A program made the translations under genes and the position numbers. 64,000 bases of DNA from Larimichthys crocea (taxonomy: Eukaryota; Chordata; Actinopteri; Sciaenidae): NCBI RefSeq assembly GCF_000972845.2, contig NC_040032.1, positions 12,904,002-12,968,001 of the forward strand. The letters are read 5' to 3'. The notes beneath the pieces were generated by a model. It searched no databases, had not been told where the DNA came from, and saw nothing but the letters and a program-made list of their open reading frames with translations. Below, piece after piece: positions 36,430 through 48,661 of this stretch; position 1 is the stretch's first letter, and every line of letters starts with the position of its first letter.

Positions 36430-37030
36430 TAACGGCTTTTATTGTTCTTCTGCGGCTTTCAGAACAGCTAACCTGTCCTCTCAGGATCTGGCAGAGAGAA
36501 TCCCACTAGGGCAGCAATGAAAGAGGATCTCATTTACCTAAAAGCGCTTATAAATTTTTAATTTGCTTTAACAAGTAAATTAACAAGTCCCTCATTTGGG
36601 AAGTTTTATGGCTGCTTGCCACTGAGGGAGGACCATGAAAGTTTTATAGATAATCCACTACCTAGGCTGTGTTGCTGATAATAAATTGTCTACTTCCTGC
36701 GGCACTGTCAAATCCCCTTGGTTTCCACTCACTACACTTTGAATATCTGCTTTATGCTATCTTCACAGGTCTATATACCAGGGCTATTAAAGTGCTGGGG
36801 AGCTTCACGACTCAGCAGTTAAAATGAACAACTTGAAGAATTTCTGTCGACTTTATACAGGCGCTCTCGTACAGCCTTAGGAGATGCCATTGCCAAACAT
36901 TAGACCACATTAAGCATCACTAATTATGTCCCTACCAGCCTGTACATCACATCAGTCTCACAGTGAGACCATCTAGTAAAAGCACCTTGGGCTGGTCGAC
37001 GGCAGCATTTGGAAACTGCTGTGCCTGTTT
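36430..37030. promoter_or_regulatory. Candidate regulatory block, long and unique
   Basis: Continuous unique text with AAATTTTTAATTTGCTTTAA, AGTAAATTAACAAGTCCC, GATAATAAATTGTC, GGGCTATTAAAGTGCTGGGG and CATCACTAATTATGTCCC. No repeat family is recognised and no coding frame with splice sites is seen. Confidence 0.33.
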
Positions 37031-37859
37031 AACTCACAGCCGGCTACATCTGACGAGGCTGTTATGTAAAAAGAGGTTTGTCGGGGGCGACAACGGGGGC
37101 CCTACGTCATCTCCCTGACAGTGGCTGTGTGGGGGCGAGCCCACCAGTATGGCCTGGCTCTGACCCTGTGCTCGGCTCTGAGGCCCAGCTGCTTTAACTT
37201 CCACAGACAGGAGCCCCGCCTGGTCCTCTCGTCACCCACAGCCCCCTCTGCTACCCTCGCTCACAGCTTGTCACTGAGCATCAGTGCTTGGCTTCCATTG
37301 CCCCAGATTTGTTTATGGTTAACTCTGTGTGTGGCAAGCGAGTCAGAGACATGGAGTGTGAAAATAACCCGTACTGCCTCGTTCTAGCTCCGAAGATGGA
37401 GCATGGATGTCATGTGTTCTTTCATCACTGTGACTAAATGACTTATTAAAAATACTTGCTATGTTTATCCTGCAGCCTAGTGTTTGCCTCTGGTTAGGAT
37501 GTCACTCACAGTCAGGCAGTGCAGCAGTTTTTTTATTAGCACCTGGGTATGTAACCATGGAGAAGCTCCATTTCCTTTCAATCCTCTAGCATCATTGAGC
37601 GGCAGTGATCTTTGGCGACCTTGTCAGGCATCATTTTTCTAGCGGGGGAGAGATCAGTGAGGCCGAATGCACCCACTCTGACCAATCTCAGGCCACAGAG
37701 GAGGCTTTTCTAGCCTCTGTGCTGGAATGTGAAGCCAAAGCAAAGATATGGAGCCACTAAGGACTAGTCACAGCAGCCGCAGGGTGAGAGCATCCTGAGA
37801 GGAGGAGGAGGAGGAGTGGGAAATGGAGGCTCGAGGGGGGGGGGTAAACGTGGTTGAGA

Positions 37860-38320
37860 GCACTGTCTTGATCTCATCAGTCATCCTAAGGACTCCATTT
37901 CCTCCACCGCGGGCTGGAGGCTACTAGAGCTTGTGGCTGCATTTATATATTGCCATAAATCTCTGATCTATGACGACATTACAGACAAATCAATATGCTT
38001 TTAACATCCATCCTCTGCCCTGCGTCGCAATCACCCTTCTCTCCTCTCACCAAATGGTCATATAATGCTGTAGTCTGGTGGATTGAGTTATGGGGACAAT
38101 TCCCAGATTTAATAATGAACTGAGCAGGTGGAGGAAAAGTGTGTGGTGGGGTGGGAGATAATATAAGAGCAGCGGGAGACCTCTAGTCTCTCAGATCATA
38201 TCTGAACATCTTGTTATAGTAGCCCAGCGTGGCAGTAAAATAACCTTCCTGCCCACTTTACGCACCTCCAATTCCATGAGCCCTAACATTCCCCAAGTAC
38301 AGCAGACAGAAAGCAGACCA
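37860..38320. promoter_or_regulatory. Candidate regulatory block
   Basis: Unique text with GCATTTATATATTGCCATAA, GACGACATTACAGACAAATC and GATTTAATAATGAACTGAG. Inferred from texture only. Confidence 0.25.
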
Positions 38321-39332
38321 GCACTACACAGTTACTAGATTCCTTCTCAGACTGCATTGGGACCCTGCAGAGGGTGGGTGGGGGGTGTCAAGAAGAAGAC
38401 CCTTCTAGCTGCCCGGCTGAACGCTGATCACCACATAACTAGCCATCAAAAAAATCTGCGTGCAATTAATTACACGATTCCCCAGCTCTTCAATCTGTGC
38501 TACCGAGTCGTTACTTCAGTACTGGCTTTCGGGGACCCATCCAACTAAAGCCACAGCCAATGTGCCAAATCACAGCTCCCCGAGCTGGGCAGCCTCAATA
38601 AAGAGCGGTATGGAAAAAAGACAGCCGAGAAAAAGACCTCTCCTATCGGCTTGCAGGGGCTATCATTTCTCTCTTTTATTGCCATTTATTTTCCTCCAGG
38701 AATTCACTGCCAGTATATTGGCAGGCCTTCCAGTAGATGGAGGCAATGAAATTTAGCGCAGACACTTAACACTGGGTCAAGCCTTGTGTGCGGCTCATGT
38801 GCGGTGGTAATATGATAGACAAACGCTTCTAGTTTAGGGAAAGACTTTTTTATGTTACAGGAATAGCAGCAGAGTGCTCGCCCTGACACACGTTGTGGCT
38901 GCAAAGAAGAAAAAAAAACCCAGAAGCCTTTCAAGGAGGAGGAAGAAGATACAAACGTTTGTAAAATGGTCGAACGCTGGAGCCCCTGCTGTGACTATTT
39001 AAGAGACAACCTAAATAGGTCAAAACTCTGTCATCGTGCCAAACCCCGAGGCACGGAACAACTAGTAGCTGGAAGGTAGTGCAGTAAATAAAGCTATAGG
39101 AAACATATAAGATAACTGAGATGAATTAAAAGACATTCCACTGAAGCCCACTTAATAAACATGTAATTCATTGACTTACATCCACTTTGGAACACCCGTG
39201 ACTGCGGTTGAATTTCACACACATTAGTGCCAATTAGCAAATAAGTCACTAACGCTAACTGTGTACTGCAAATTAACACTTAAAAAGGTTATATAAGCTA
39301 AAATCGTCTTTTCATTCCACTTATGTTAATGA

Positions 39333-39418
39333 CCTTACCAGTGAATAGCATTACGAGCTCAGCTGCTCGCATATACCTTACCAGTGAATAGCATTACGAG
39401 CTCAGCTGCTCGCATATC
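39333..39418 (+). repeat. 43-bp tandem duplication, two near-identical copies
   Basis: CCTTACCAGTGAATAGCATT followed by ACGAGCTCAGCTGCTCGCAT occurs at 39333-39375 and again at 39376-39418, identical for 42 of 43 bases. The unit contains AGCTCAGCTG, including an E-box (CAGCTG), so the site is doubled. The near-identity means the duplication is recent, or that it is selected or an assembly artefact. Confidence 0.95.
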
Positions 39419-39800
39419 TGCAGTTATTTCTCATCCAATTACGGTATCTAATAACCCAGTTAAGGTCATGGGGTCATAAGTCGGTCAGCGGGTGGATATT
39501 GCCATTAAGTGAACGGGCACCATGCTGCGGCTTGCGTGCCGGTGTAAACCAATAAGAATGATAGCGTCTCACCTTGCCTGCATTTGGCTCCATCTACACT
39601 GCTATTTCAGGGGATTAGAGGGGGCTGTAAATCTGATGGCAGGATATACATTTCCTATTTGGCTGCCCCGAGGTGTCTGCCTGAGGCCAACACTGTTATC
39701 ACTAATCCCCGCTGTAAACGTCCTCATTTAGTCACCTTCCCGAAATTCACATCTGTCGTTATCAAGTCATAAAAACAAGACAGTGCTACGCTCCCACAGT
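39419..39800. promoter_or_regulatory. Candidate regulatory block next to the tandem duplication
   Basis: Unique sequence directly to the right of the 43-bp duplication, including CCAATTACGGTATCTAATAA, TGCCATTAAGTGAACGGGC and GTTATCACTAATCCCCGC. CTAATCC is an Otx/Pitx-type core. If the block is conserved, the duplication touches its edge. Confidence 0.3.
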
Positions 39801-42780
39801 ATTAATAGCAGCCCGAGTTTGCCTGCTTCGTGAGGAGTATGTTAGAAAACATCTGCTCTGGCTGCCTTAACAGGCTGGTAATGGGAGACAGCAAAAAAGC
39901 CAAGGGCAACAGAAATACAGCCAAACAACATGATTGAAATTGAAATAATCAGGACTTCAGAGACAGGAAATAACTTGCATGTAATGCAACAACACACTGT
40001 ACTTTTTTGATGATGATGATGGCGGCAGAATATTGTCCATTACCATTACAGTGGAACCACATTGATGGTGTACCTGACTCCCTATCATCTGACTGGTCAT
40101 AAAGATGCGGCTGGAATGTGTCCATAATGGGCTGGTGATCTCACAGAAAGACATCTCTGCATTGTTGCAGTGCTTGTTGCCTACACGTGCTGCTGGAAAT
40201 ATTGTAATCATGAGTTGAGCACATGTGAAAAGACCAAACACATCTGCGAAGAACAGAGTGTTCTCTGAAAAACATGTGAAAACAACTGCTTGTTGTCTTG
40301 TGCTGCATCATTCGATATTCTCTGAATTTCAGATTCCATTTTGTAGCTGCAAGGTCAGAGGACGCTTGCACGCTGAAAGTGTTTCAGAGTCGGACAAAGA
40401 GTAAAAGAAATGTAACATACAATATTACAGATCATGCACCTGCATGCACCTGGCGTGACCAGAGGGAAGTTCAGTTATCTGTCCTCCCATATTGAGGAAT
40501 CTAACCCTTATCTTAGCCAAGGTAATCACCTCTCATTATAAAGACAGAGAAACCTTATGAAGGAACTCATTAAAATAACGGTTATTTATGGCTGACCCTT
40601 GTAGCGAGTCACAGCTGCGAGATAAGAGAAGTTGTAAAGTGTAGCCACTTTTTTCAAAGGATAATATACAGATACATAAAATATACAATAGAGTTAGAAG
40701 TTTAGAGTAACGGATACATTTAATATTCCTGTATTGGTGTTTTCTGACACACCTGTTCTGCTAAAGAGAAGCTTTGGTAATTAAAAATCAGCTCATTTTC
40801 TGGCAAAAGTCTGCCGGATGACATGTTTCACTTTTGCCAGCTCTGGAACTGTTGTTCCAAACTAGACGTTGTACTTCTGAATTTTTACTGGCACGCCAGT
40901 TAAATCGAGAGACGGGCAGTGATGCAACACATTTGGTGAGTTAAGGTAAGAATATCAAGGCAGGCCACAGAACCCGACGGGTCATGAAATCTGGTGTAAC
41001 ATCGGCTCACGAAAGTGAGATCAAACCATCAAACTAGGCGGTGCTCATTAAATATGAATCGAGATTGTGTTACATTGCTAATTTCTAACCTCAAACACTT
41101 TCAGAAACATATTCCAGTGTGCTGTTTAGCTGTAATATAAGAGGGTTTGTGACCGGGTCACCGTTTTTTTTCTCCTGCTTGAAAATGCCTAAACCGAGCA
41201 CCGCCACCGATCTCACAGTACGTCACACTCCAGCCGGTGTTTAGTGGTACGGTTTGACCCAGTTCTTTCTGGTTGTTGTAGGTTTTCTGCATTTTAAGCA
41301 AAAAGAAATACCACTCTCTGTTTTCCTGGTCATGTAGCCCAATTGCAAGAGTTATAAACAGTATTTATAAATGAGACTTTAAGCCAGCACATATAATTCT
41401 GTGTTCAGATTAAACTGTAGATATTACTTGGTTGATGCTATTTATATTGGTAAAAATGTTTGAAACAAAACGTTGCCAAATTCAAGGCATGCTGTTTGAC
41501 GGGTAGTTATAATGGGCCCACCGGACATCAACAGATGTATTATCCACAAATTCTACATGTATATGACAAAAATGCTGAAGCAAACAGAAAATCGATAGTT
41601 TGATCGTTTTTATTTGTTTATATCTGGTTTAGTTTTAGCTTTCGATCTAAAGCATATGCTTTTTGGAAAAGAGTATTTTACCAAAAGAAATGAAAACCAT
41701 GACAGAGATGGCTTTGTTTTTTCTGAGGTGGCAAGAACCCATTCTCCACCCAACACATTGTTGGACGGCTGGCTTTCTCAACGCCCCCCCCGTAGCCCAC
41801 AAGCCCCAGTGCAACCACACTGCCTGCACCGTTGTTTGATCTTCCTTTGTACTTTAACGCACAGTCATTATTGCACAGTACTGCCATGAACACTCACTTT
41901 ACTACGGAAGGGTCACTGGTGGTGGCAGCGGTGGAGAATTTCACCGACCATCTACCACGATCCACCGCGATGTGAAATGGTTGCATGGAGCTTGAATGCT
42001 TAAAACAGAAGCGACTGCATGAGAAAATACAACATACTAGGCGTGAAAAACTGTCAAGAACATTATGTACGTCTACGTTTGCAGCTGAAAACTCTTTCAG
42101 CAACACCACTTAAAAAAGTTGGAACAACTCTGGGAAGTAGTTCTTACTTGAAAAGCCTTTGTACTGCAGCAGTAGTAACTAGGGCACGGTACTTGTAGCA
42201 GTTCAATGAAAGATGGTTTTACACAAGATGGAACATTGTCAGCGTACTTTCTCTAAACTTGTCATGACTCCACCCATGGAAAATAAACAGTGATTTCTTT
42301 ATCCAATGTCACAGCTTTATTGTGGAAATAAAAAAGAAGTCAAATGTGTTTTGGCGTTATGATTTAGGCCTACACAGCACTGAGAATAGCTACCTGCCAC
42401 GCAGGACCTGACAGCATCCAGCAATGACTACATGCTGCTTGTAGAAATAGCTTCCCCACATGTGTGTAAGGCATATTACAACACACAGGGGACCTGTTAC
42501 ATTTCAGCCTAGTTCCACATCACTCGGCTTAAAGAGAGACTATTTAGGTGGTTTAGTGCTCTTATTTATGTTCAGAATTACAGTGAGATCAAAATCTTGT
42601 CAGTTTTTTCCTCCTTTGACAAGTAGTGTTTTCAGCAGCTATCAGCGATCTTGGCAGGGCAAAAGAATTACTCCATGACCTCTTTGCAAACCATGCCCTT
42701 ACTCTGTTTGTGTTTTGGTCTGGGCTTCCTCTAGCGAGTAATGGACTTCCTTCAACTCATAAATCACACTTGTGCACCTC
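39801..42780. other. auts2: Intron; possible old repeat at about 40.8-41.1 kb
   Basis: The text CAAACTAGACGTTGTACTTC then TGAATTTTTACTGGCACGCC and AATCGAGAGACGGGCAGTG feels repeat-like, but I cannot name a family or find termini. No exon is seen. Confidence 0.35.
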
Positions 42781-42839
42781 TTTTGATTTTTTTTTCTTCT
42801 TCCCTTTTTTCTTCGCCCCTCCCTCTCTCTCTCCCCTCA
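42781..42839. repeat. Pyrimidine tract
   Basis: A 59-base stretch almost wholly of C and T, ending CTCTCTCTCTCCCCTC. Confidence 0.85.
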
Positions 42840-43049
42840 ACCGTGTTTTGTTAAGTGTACCACATCTTTGTTCATGTGAAGCTATTTTCTGTCACAAAAG
42901 AAGCCAGACAATGCTGGCTCTCTTTCTCGTGTTCTTGGAAAGGCACTTTTACAGGCACGGAGGGCCGCAAATGTCAACCACAGGAAGGCAATTATGAGAG
43001 TAAAATTACTTCCTTACCGTTATCAATCCACTCTCTGGACCCAGGGAAT

Positions 43050-43290
43050 GGTTAAAAGCCACCATGAAATAGGGCACAGTTAGAGTTTTCTCCTGGGTCC
43101 CAGCCAAGGCTGCTAACCTTGCTATTAAAGGCCCCGACAAGCTTTGTCAATGCAATCTGCTGAATGCCTTGAGTGACACGCGATCGATATTCTCCACTCT
43201 CCCGGGTCATCACCAGTGACAGAGGCCTAAGTAATAATACAGCACGAGCTGCCTCTCTAACTTGAATGCTTCCACTGCCACAATATTTCT
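43050..43290. promoter_or_regulatory. Candidate regulatory block
   Basis: Unique text with GCTGCTAACCTTGCTATTAA, GCTTTGTCAATGCAATCTGC, ACACGCGATCGATATTCTCC and CCTAAGTAATAATACAGCAC. The block lies just left of the G-quadruplex and purine tracts. Confidence 0.3.
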
Positions 43291-43474
43291 TCTTTTCTTT
43301 CTTTTTTTTTATTGTTTCGGGGCTTGCGAGCCAAATTTTCCACGCTGATCGAAAGAGGAAGATATGGGTGGGAGGGAACGGGAGAGGGTGGAGGTGCGCT
43401 GGGTGGTGGGGCGATGAGCAATTGCCATGTGTCTGGATTGATGTTGGCGAGGGGAGTGAGTGTGGCCGGCTAGA

Positions 43475-43528
43475 GGGGTGGAGGGTGGGTTGGGTTGAGC
43501 ACAGAGGGAGAGGGGGTGGGTGGGGGGG
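43475..43528 (+). repeat. Two adjacent G-quadruplex motifs
   Basis: GGGGTGGAGGGTGGGTTGGG at 43475-43494 and a second motif at 43506-43528 (G-runs of 3, 5, 3 and 7 with loops of 1 to 3 bases) both meet the four-run G3+ rule with short loops. Confidence 0.8.
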
Positions 43529-43670
43529 CTCTGATAAATCGAAAATGACTGGCTGCCGAGTTGTAATCTGCCAGCGTCGAGCCCCCTGTAGCAACAAGCC
43601 AAATGAAAAAGCACGCTGACAGGCCGGAGAGATGGAGGGCCTGCGGTAGATTGCGGGGAGGAGATGGCGC

Positions 43671-43721
43671 AAAGGGAGGAGGGAGAGAGGGAGAGAGGAG
43701 GGGGGAGGAGGAGAGGGAGGG
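43671..43721 (+). repeat. 51-base pure homopurine tract
   Basis: Every base from AAAGGGAGGAGGG to GAGGGAGGG is A or G. Such tracts can form triplexes and stall polymerases. It is 143 bp from the paired G-quadruplex motifs. Confidence 0.9.
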
Positions 43722-44399
43722 TAAACAGGGCAGAGCAGGGAGGAATTGTAGGGGGGAGACGTTTACGTTTGTTTCAGTGCACGGAGGTGTCAGGGAGCGG
43801 TGAGAGAAAGGTAGTGTGCGGTGTGCAGGCAGTAAATAAAGCTCGTGGATGCTGATGTACACACACATACACACATACACAAACTATTACCAGCCGGAAA
43901 ACATACGAGTCCCATTACAATTTCTAATAAGGTCTAATGTAAACATGAACAGTTGGCAGCGTTGTACCACCCATCAAGAGCTGTCAATTAGCTCTACATT
44001 GAAAATGTGTTCTATGTGTTCATATGACTGGGCGTGTGTGTAGGTGTGTGTATGCAGAGTGCATGTAAATCTCTTGTTGTATGTGCGTACTTTGCATTTT
44101 GCATAAATTCCATCTGAAAAAGGATGTGCACGCGCACGCATGCACGGCACATACGCACACAGCTGTCGTGTCCTTCACGAGCAGGTGAGTCAAGCTCCAA
44201 CATCAAAATCCAACACAAGAGCTCCACCTACTGCAAGCGCCTCCTCTGTGCCCCCTTCCTCTGTTGTTCAGACAGCCCAGGCGTGCTGTGGGAAAACACC
44301 AGCAGGAGACGGCTGTCCATGTACAGCGCGCAGCTCATTTCTACCCATTCCATTAAATTCCAAAGTAACCTTTCTCAGTGAACATTAGTGTCAGACTGA

Positions 44400-44740
44400 G
44401 GAAAAGGCAATCCAGACAGGGCTAATAAGGCTGCAGCAGTCCGGGCCTTGTCTGGCTGCCTGATACAATGTCAGCTGCGATGAGAGCTAAGAGCTAAGCC
44501 CGCTCTCCCCTCCCAAGTATTAAGTGTGTAAGCCTGATGCCTGTTAAGCAGGGTCTTGCAGGAGCAGGGCCTGAGAGAAGGAGTCAGTCTGCCTCACTGT
44601 CTGCCTGCCTAATAGGCCTGCCGGCCTGAAAACACAACAGCACTCCCTTGCAAAAATGCAAGGTCAATTCTGCAGCAGTGGTGAGCCCAAGACAAGATGA
44701 CCAGCATTGTAATTGGGAACTCAATAAAGCTCATGTGGAA
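44400..44740. promoter_or_regulatory. Candidate regulatory block
   Basis: Unique, GC-balanced text such as GACAGGGCTAATAAGGCTGC, GATACAATGTCAGCTGCGAT and GCCTGCCTAATAGGCCTGCC. No exon signature. Confidence 0.25.
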
Positions 44741-45398
44741 AACAATGTAACATGATGCTGGCAGATCCCACCCACCAGGACCACAGAAAAACCCAGAGCA
44801 AACAATCTGTCTGCACAGCCATCCATAACCCTACACAGGGTTTATACATCTACATCAGATGAGCTGCATATATTTAGAAATCACTAGTGGCACAGCATGG
44901 AGCCTGATGAATTCACAAACAGCAGGAAATAGCGCCACTGTATTTTCAACAGAATTATCTGCAGCTTTTTGTCTGTTTATCCATTGCCGCCCCCCCCTCT
45001 CCGCCTCACCACAGCAGCAGACATGCCCAGTACGGCAAAAAAAGCGGGGCCTTGAATCTGTAAAGGCTGCATCCCTCCTCCCTCTGTTTCATTTGCAGAC
45101 CCGTGGCTCACAGTCGGACTGTCGCAGAGGAAAGCCATCTCCCTCACAGCATGGCTGCTGTTTCAGGCCAACGCCGATCTGCTGCATGCACCCCGACTTC
45201 CCGCACTCCCACTGGGCTATTCAGGAAATCACGGCTGATACTGAGTCGTTTGTCTCCCTTTTGTGCTCACCCCTGGTTGCGTGGCGTCAAAAAAAAAAAA
45301 ATTGAAAGTATAGCTCTCCCCCTCCATCTCTCCTCCCCCCCGAGGAAACACTGAAAATTATTTCTGTTAGCCTCAGTGTGGCAATTTTAGTGAAAAGC

Positions 45399-45421
45399 AC
45401 ACACACACACAAAAAAAAAAT
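45399..45421. repeat. (CA)n microsatellite running into poly-A
   Basis: Six CA units followed by about ten A. Confidence 0.85.
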
Positions 45422-47879
45422 GAATAAAAGACAATTTAAAAAGCGGGCTCTGCAGGAGTGGAAGTGTGCCTGTGGCTTTTCTGAGTTTGCTGGGGAAAAA
45501 TTGGGTTCCCAGCCTGAGGTTTATCACTTAAAACTTGAGGCAATTCTGGAACAAAACTGGTGTAATCATTTCAAATAGGCCAGTATGAGATGAAGACTTT
45601 ATATAAGCGCGAGCGAAGCGCAAGGATCCACTGATCAAAGAAAATACCCAAGAAAGTAGCGTGGGAGTTATACTTTGTATATCTGCGGCTTTTCCACTGT
45701 GACAGCTTTTGTGTCAAATGGCTTTGAACTACATAGGCCGTGGATGGCATGAGCACTGCATAAACAACTTAAGAGCCACGGATCATAGACTCATCAGTGC
45801 AGATTTGCTGGTGTTGGCTGCAGCGCACGTATTCCTCAGCCACAATCAATTATCGTGCCAAAAAAAACAGGCCAAAGAGGCAGCGCTCACATAATCGTGG
45901 CTAATGAGCAATAATAAAAAAAAAAAAGCGCGGATAACCTGCATCACAAGACCTTGTCCATCATGTCTGCTGATAAGATTAAGCATGACTTCAGAGCAAA
46001 TTTACCTGCTGTTTGGTTAGGGATGTGTTCGGTGTTTTACTGATAAGTGTGGAATTTAGTTGAGGGGTCAACTAATGTTTTTCAAGCTGACCTGTGACAT
46101 TAACCCGCTTTCCCGTCTAATCCACGTTCTCTCAGATAAGCTTCTATCACGCGCCGTGGAAGACAAAACAAACAACCAAGACTCACAAAATGTTGAGAAA
46201 TCTCAGGAAATCCGCGAGTTCCCTCAGTGATCTCCTTTCTGCTGAGCGTTGCATAAAACTCAGTCAAGGCCGTGACGTATTGTATCATGATAAATGATTC
46301 CTGGCTTTATACAGGTGTCTCATCCCCGAAACAGCTTTTAGCGAGAAGCTTACAAATTTAAATTTGAGTCAATTGAGTTAACAAAATCACTGTCTTAGCT
46401 CGTGTCTACAAACAGCAGCTGCACAGTCAAGTGAAAACACTCACAGTTTTAAAATACTGTAAAGGTACTTGTATTATAAATTATGGAGGAGCTCGGTGAA
46501 TGCAAATGAGAACTACACAAGGCTTATTTTCAGTCCAAAAGACAAAGACGTGAAGCGAAGCAGAGAAAACATGCAAAGCTGGGTACAATCTTTAAAGTAA
46601 TGGGAAGCGTCGGGGGTTTGGGTGAGAAACGCTTTTACTTGCCTGCAGTCTCACAGGAGAGCACAATGGGAGCCGAAGAACAAGGCTAAAACAAGCATCC
46701 GCTGCATTTTAAAGCACACTTTCAAAACTTTTTTATTTTTTTTCTCTCTCTTCCTGATAACTCTTCATTTACAATTGTCTGTATACACTACACTTCATGA
46801 AAGGACTCCAAGCTTTTGAAGGCCAGAAAGACTTGAGTGCAGGCTCCGAGGAGCTAATGTCGAAATTCCCCTGAGCGTCTTTTAAACACACGGGTAAATA
46901 ATTCAGCACAGCCTGAACAAAGACTGAATCTATGTGAGAGCGCCTGGGTCCTCTTGTGTACAGCTGCACTTTCTTTCCCCGTCCCACAAGCAGGAACAAT
47001 GATGCGGGCACTTCCCTCTCAGTTCGTGACTGAGAATTTTTCTGCTCTGTTCGGAGCTTTCGGAGGTGATTCTCAGCTGAGACTACAGATACTACTCAGT
47101 CAGACCCCTCTGGTGTCTTTCTTTCCTGACGGAGAGCTGCGGCACACACAGCCTGTCACCCTCCCGATGACCTGTGGGTGGTGCTACATGACAAGACATA
47201 AGGAAGAGAAGAGGATGGAGGAGGACGGCAGAGATGACTGGAAAACAACACCCAGTCAAAGTATTAGATAAAAAGCGTGCTGTGTATAGTCTGGGATGAG
47301 AGAATGTTGCTTTGAAAGCAAAGCAATTATATAACCTTCAACATTTCACACACCCCTTTCTCTACCCTGCAACATTCGATCAAGAGGGCATCAAACTAAA
47401 GAGAAAATACTTGAAACAAACATCATTATCCTCCCTTTTGGCCGCCCTGTCTCCCGTTCAGGAACACTTTGATTTTACTGCTCCGCCTCTTCTTGTTTGC
47501 AAGTTTAACCTTGCTGTAGGAGGAGGGGGCGGGTGTCCATGACAACATTTAAGCTCAGCTCTCACAGCCTGCGGCCTACGGATTATGCTGTGTGTGTTTT
47601 TTAATAGTGAGTTTCTTTAAAAGCAACTGATTTATAAACCCAAATCTCCCAAAACCAAGAAGATTCATACTGTGCCTCTTAGTAAAACTCTGATTCAGAC
47701 TCAGTGAGTGAATAATGGAGCCAAAGACGCGGGACAGCACCACATGTGATTTCATCGCATGACATTTCAAAGAAAGAGAGGTTCAGAATATTACAGGAAC
47801 TGTAAAGAAAAGTGTCAAGATATATATTTCAAATTGGCTTAAAAACCAACTTAAGACTAAAGTTAAGAAATACTACTTG
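45422..47879. other. auts2: Intron without recognised features
   Basis: Mixed AT-rich sequence with short A and T runs. No feature supported before the repeat at 47.88 kb. Confidence 0.55.
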
Positions 47880-48661
47880 TTGAAGGGGAACTCCACCAAT
47901 TTTACACATCAAAGTGTGCTCCCAGGTGATGGCAGCGGTGCAGAAGTGGGTATACTCTTCAATTTTATGGCGGCTGGTCCAGCAAAAGATAAACACCCCG
48001 TGTTATAAACAGTGACATGTAAGACTACTCTTGCATAATTAGCTCGCCCAAAAATGGGCCAGCGGTATTTGCACATCGGTAATTGACTTCGGCTGCTTGA
48101 CCTCAGGGAGTAAGGATCATTATGAGGTGCAGATTTAGCAATAAATAAAAGACCCACAGACGGGTGAGACAACTACATAATTATGCACTTTAAGTACTCC
48201 TTATTCCATTGTCTCATAACAATTTGACAATTATGTCATGCTTTCGCCATCCTAGGAAAAAAATCAGCTCACAGAAGTGGGTATACCCAATGCAGACTGA
48301 AAAATAAGGAGGTGCCTATACCCTCCACTGGGTGTCTGGGAGTACTCCTGCATATGTGAAACTGTATGAAACCTTTTATGTGTCTCCAGACGAAGCCTGC
48401 TAAAAATCCCTCAAGTGATGTCACTTGAGTCAACTTTGGTTGAGGTTAAAGAAAATTGAAAAACGAAGAATCTGGGAGTGTGGACTTGAGCCTACCAGAA
48501 TTATTGAGTTACATCATGGGTAATGTAGGTGCCAGGAATTGGCATAAAAGAGATTAGATCTCTTGTTTCTGCGACAATGACTTTTTACTTTCATTGGAAT
48601 TGCCCATTGCAAGCCCTACAAGGTTATAGAAGTGCAATGTCGAGTTGATAAGAGTACTTAA
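47880..48661 (+). mobile_element. TTAA-type interspersed repeat carrying a nested insertion
   Basis: The outer element starts TTGAAGGGGAACTCCACCAA (a TTAA changed to TTGA) and continues with CACATCAAAGTGTG. After the insertion it resumes TGAAACTGTATGAAACCTTT, CTCAAGTGATGTCACTTGAG, CATCATGGGTAATGTAGGTG and CATTGGAATTGCCCATTGC, ending GAGTACTTAA. I recall these blocks from an abundant fish repeat. The right boundary is the TTAA at 48658-48661 and is less sure than the left. Confidence 0.6.
47933..48330. mobile_element. Nested hAT-like MITE inside the 47.9-kb repeat
   Basis: Its left end CAGCGGTGCAGAAGTGGGTA and the inverse of its right end CAGTGGAGGGTATAGGCACC are imperfect inverted repeats of the CAG...CTG type. 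An internal AGAAGTGGGTATACCCAATG lies at 48275-48294. The flanks GGTGATGG and GGTGTCTG agree at only five of eight positions, so the target duplication is degraded or mis-assigned. Confidence 0.45.

Noticed and set aside
39333..39418. Repeat unit considered as a CRISPR-like array
   Set aside because: Only two directly abutting copies, no spacers, and a vertebrate context.
43359..43530. G-rich stretch considered as a CpG-island promoter
   Set aside because: It is rich in GG and TG, with few CG dinucleotides, and no exon follows on either strand.
43052..43672. 206-codon open frame on the minus strand and overlapping frames
   Set aside because: It is explained by the G-rich/purine-rich plus strand, which yields Pro/Ser/His low-complexity translation. 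No domain, and it overlaps several other chance frames.
44161..44195. Perfect CAG|GTGAGT donor on the plus strand at about 44184
   Set aside because: No acceptor and no conserved-looking coding frame lie to its left; single donors like this are expected by chance.
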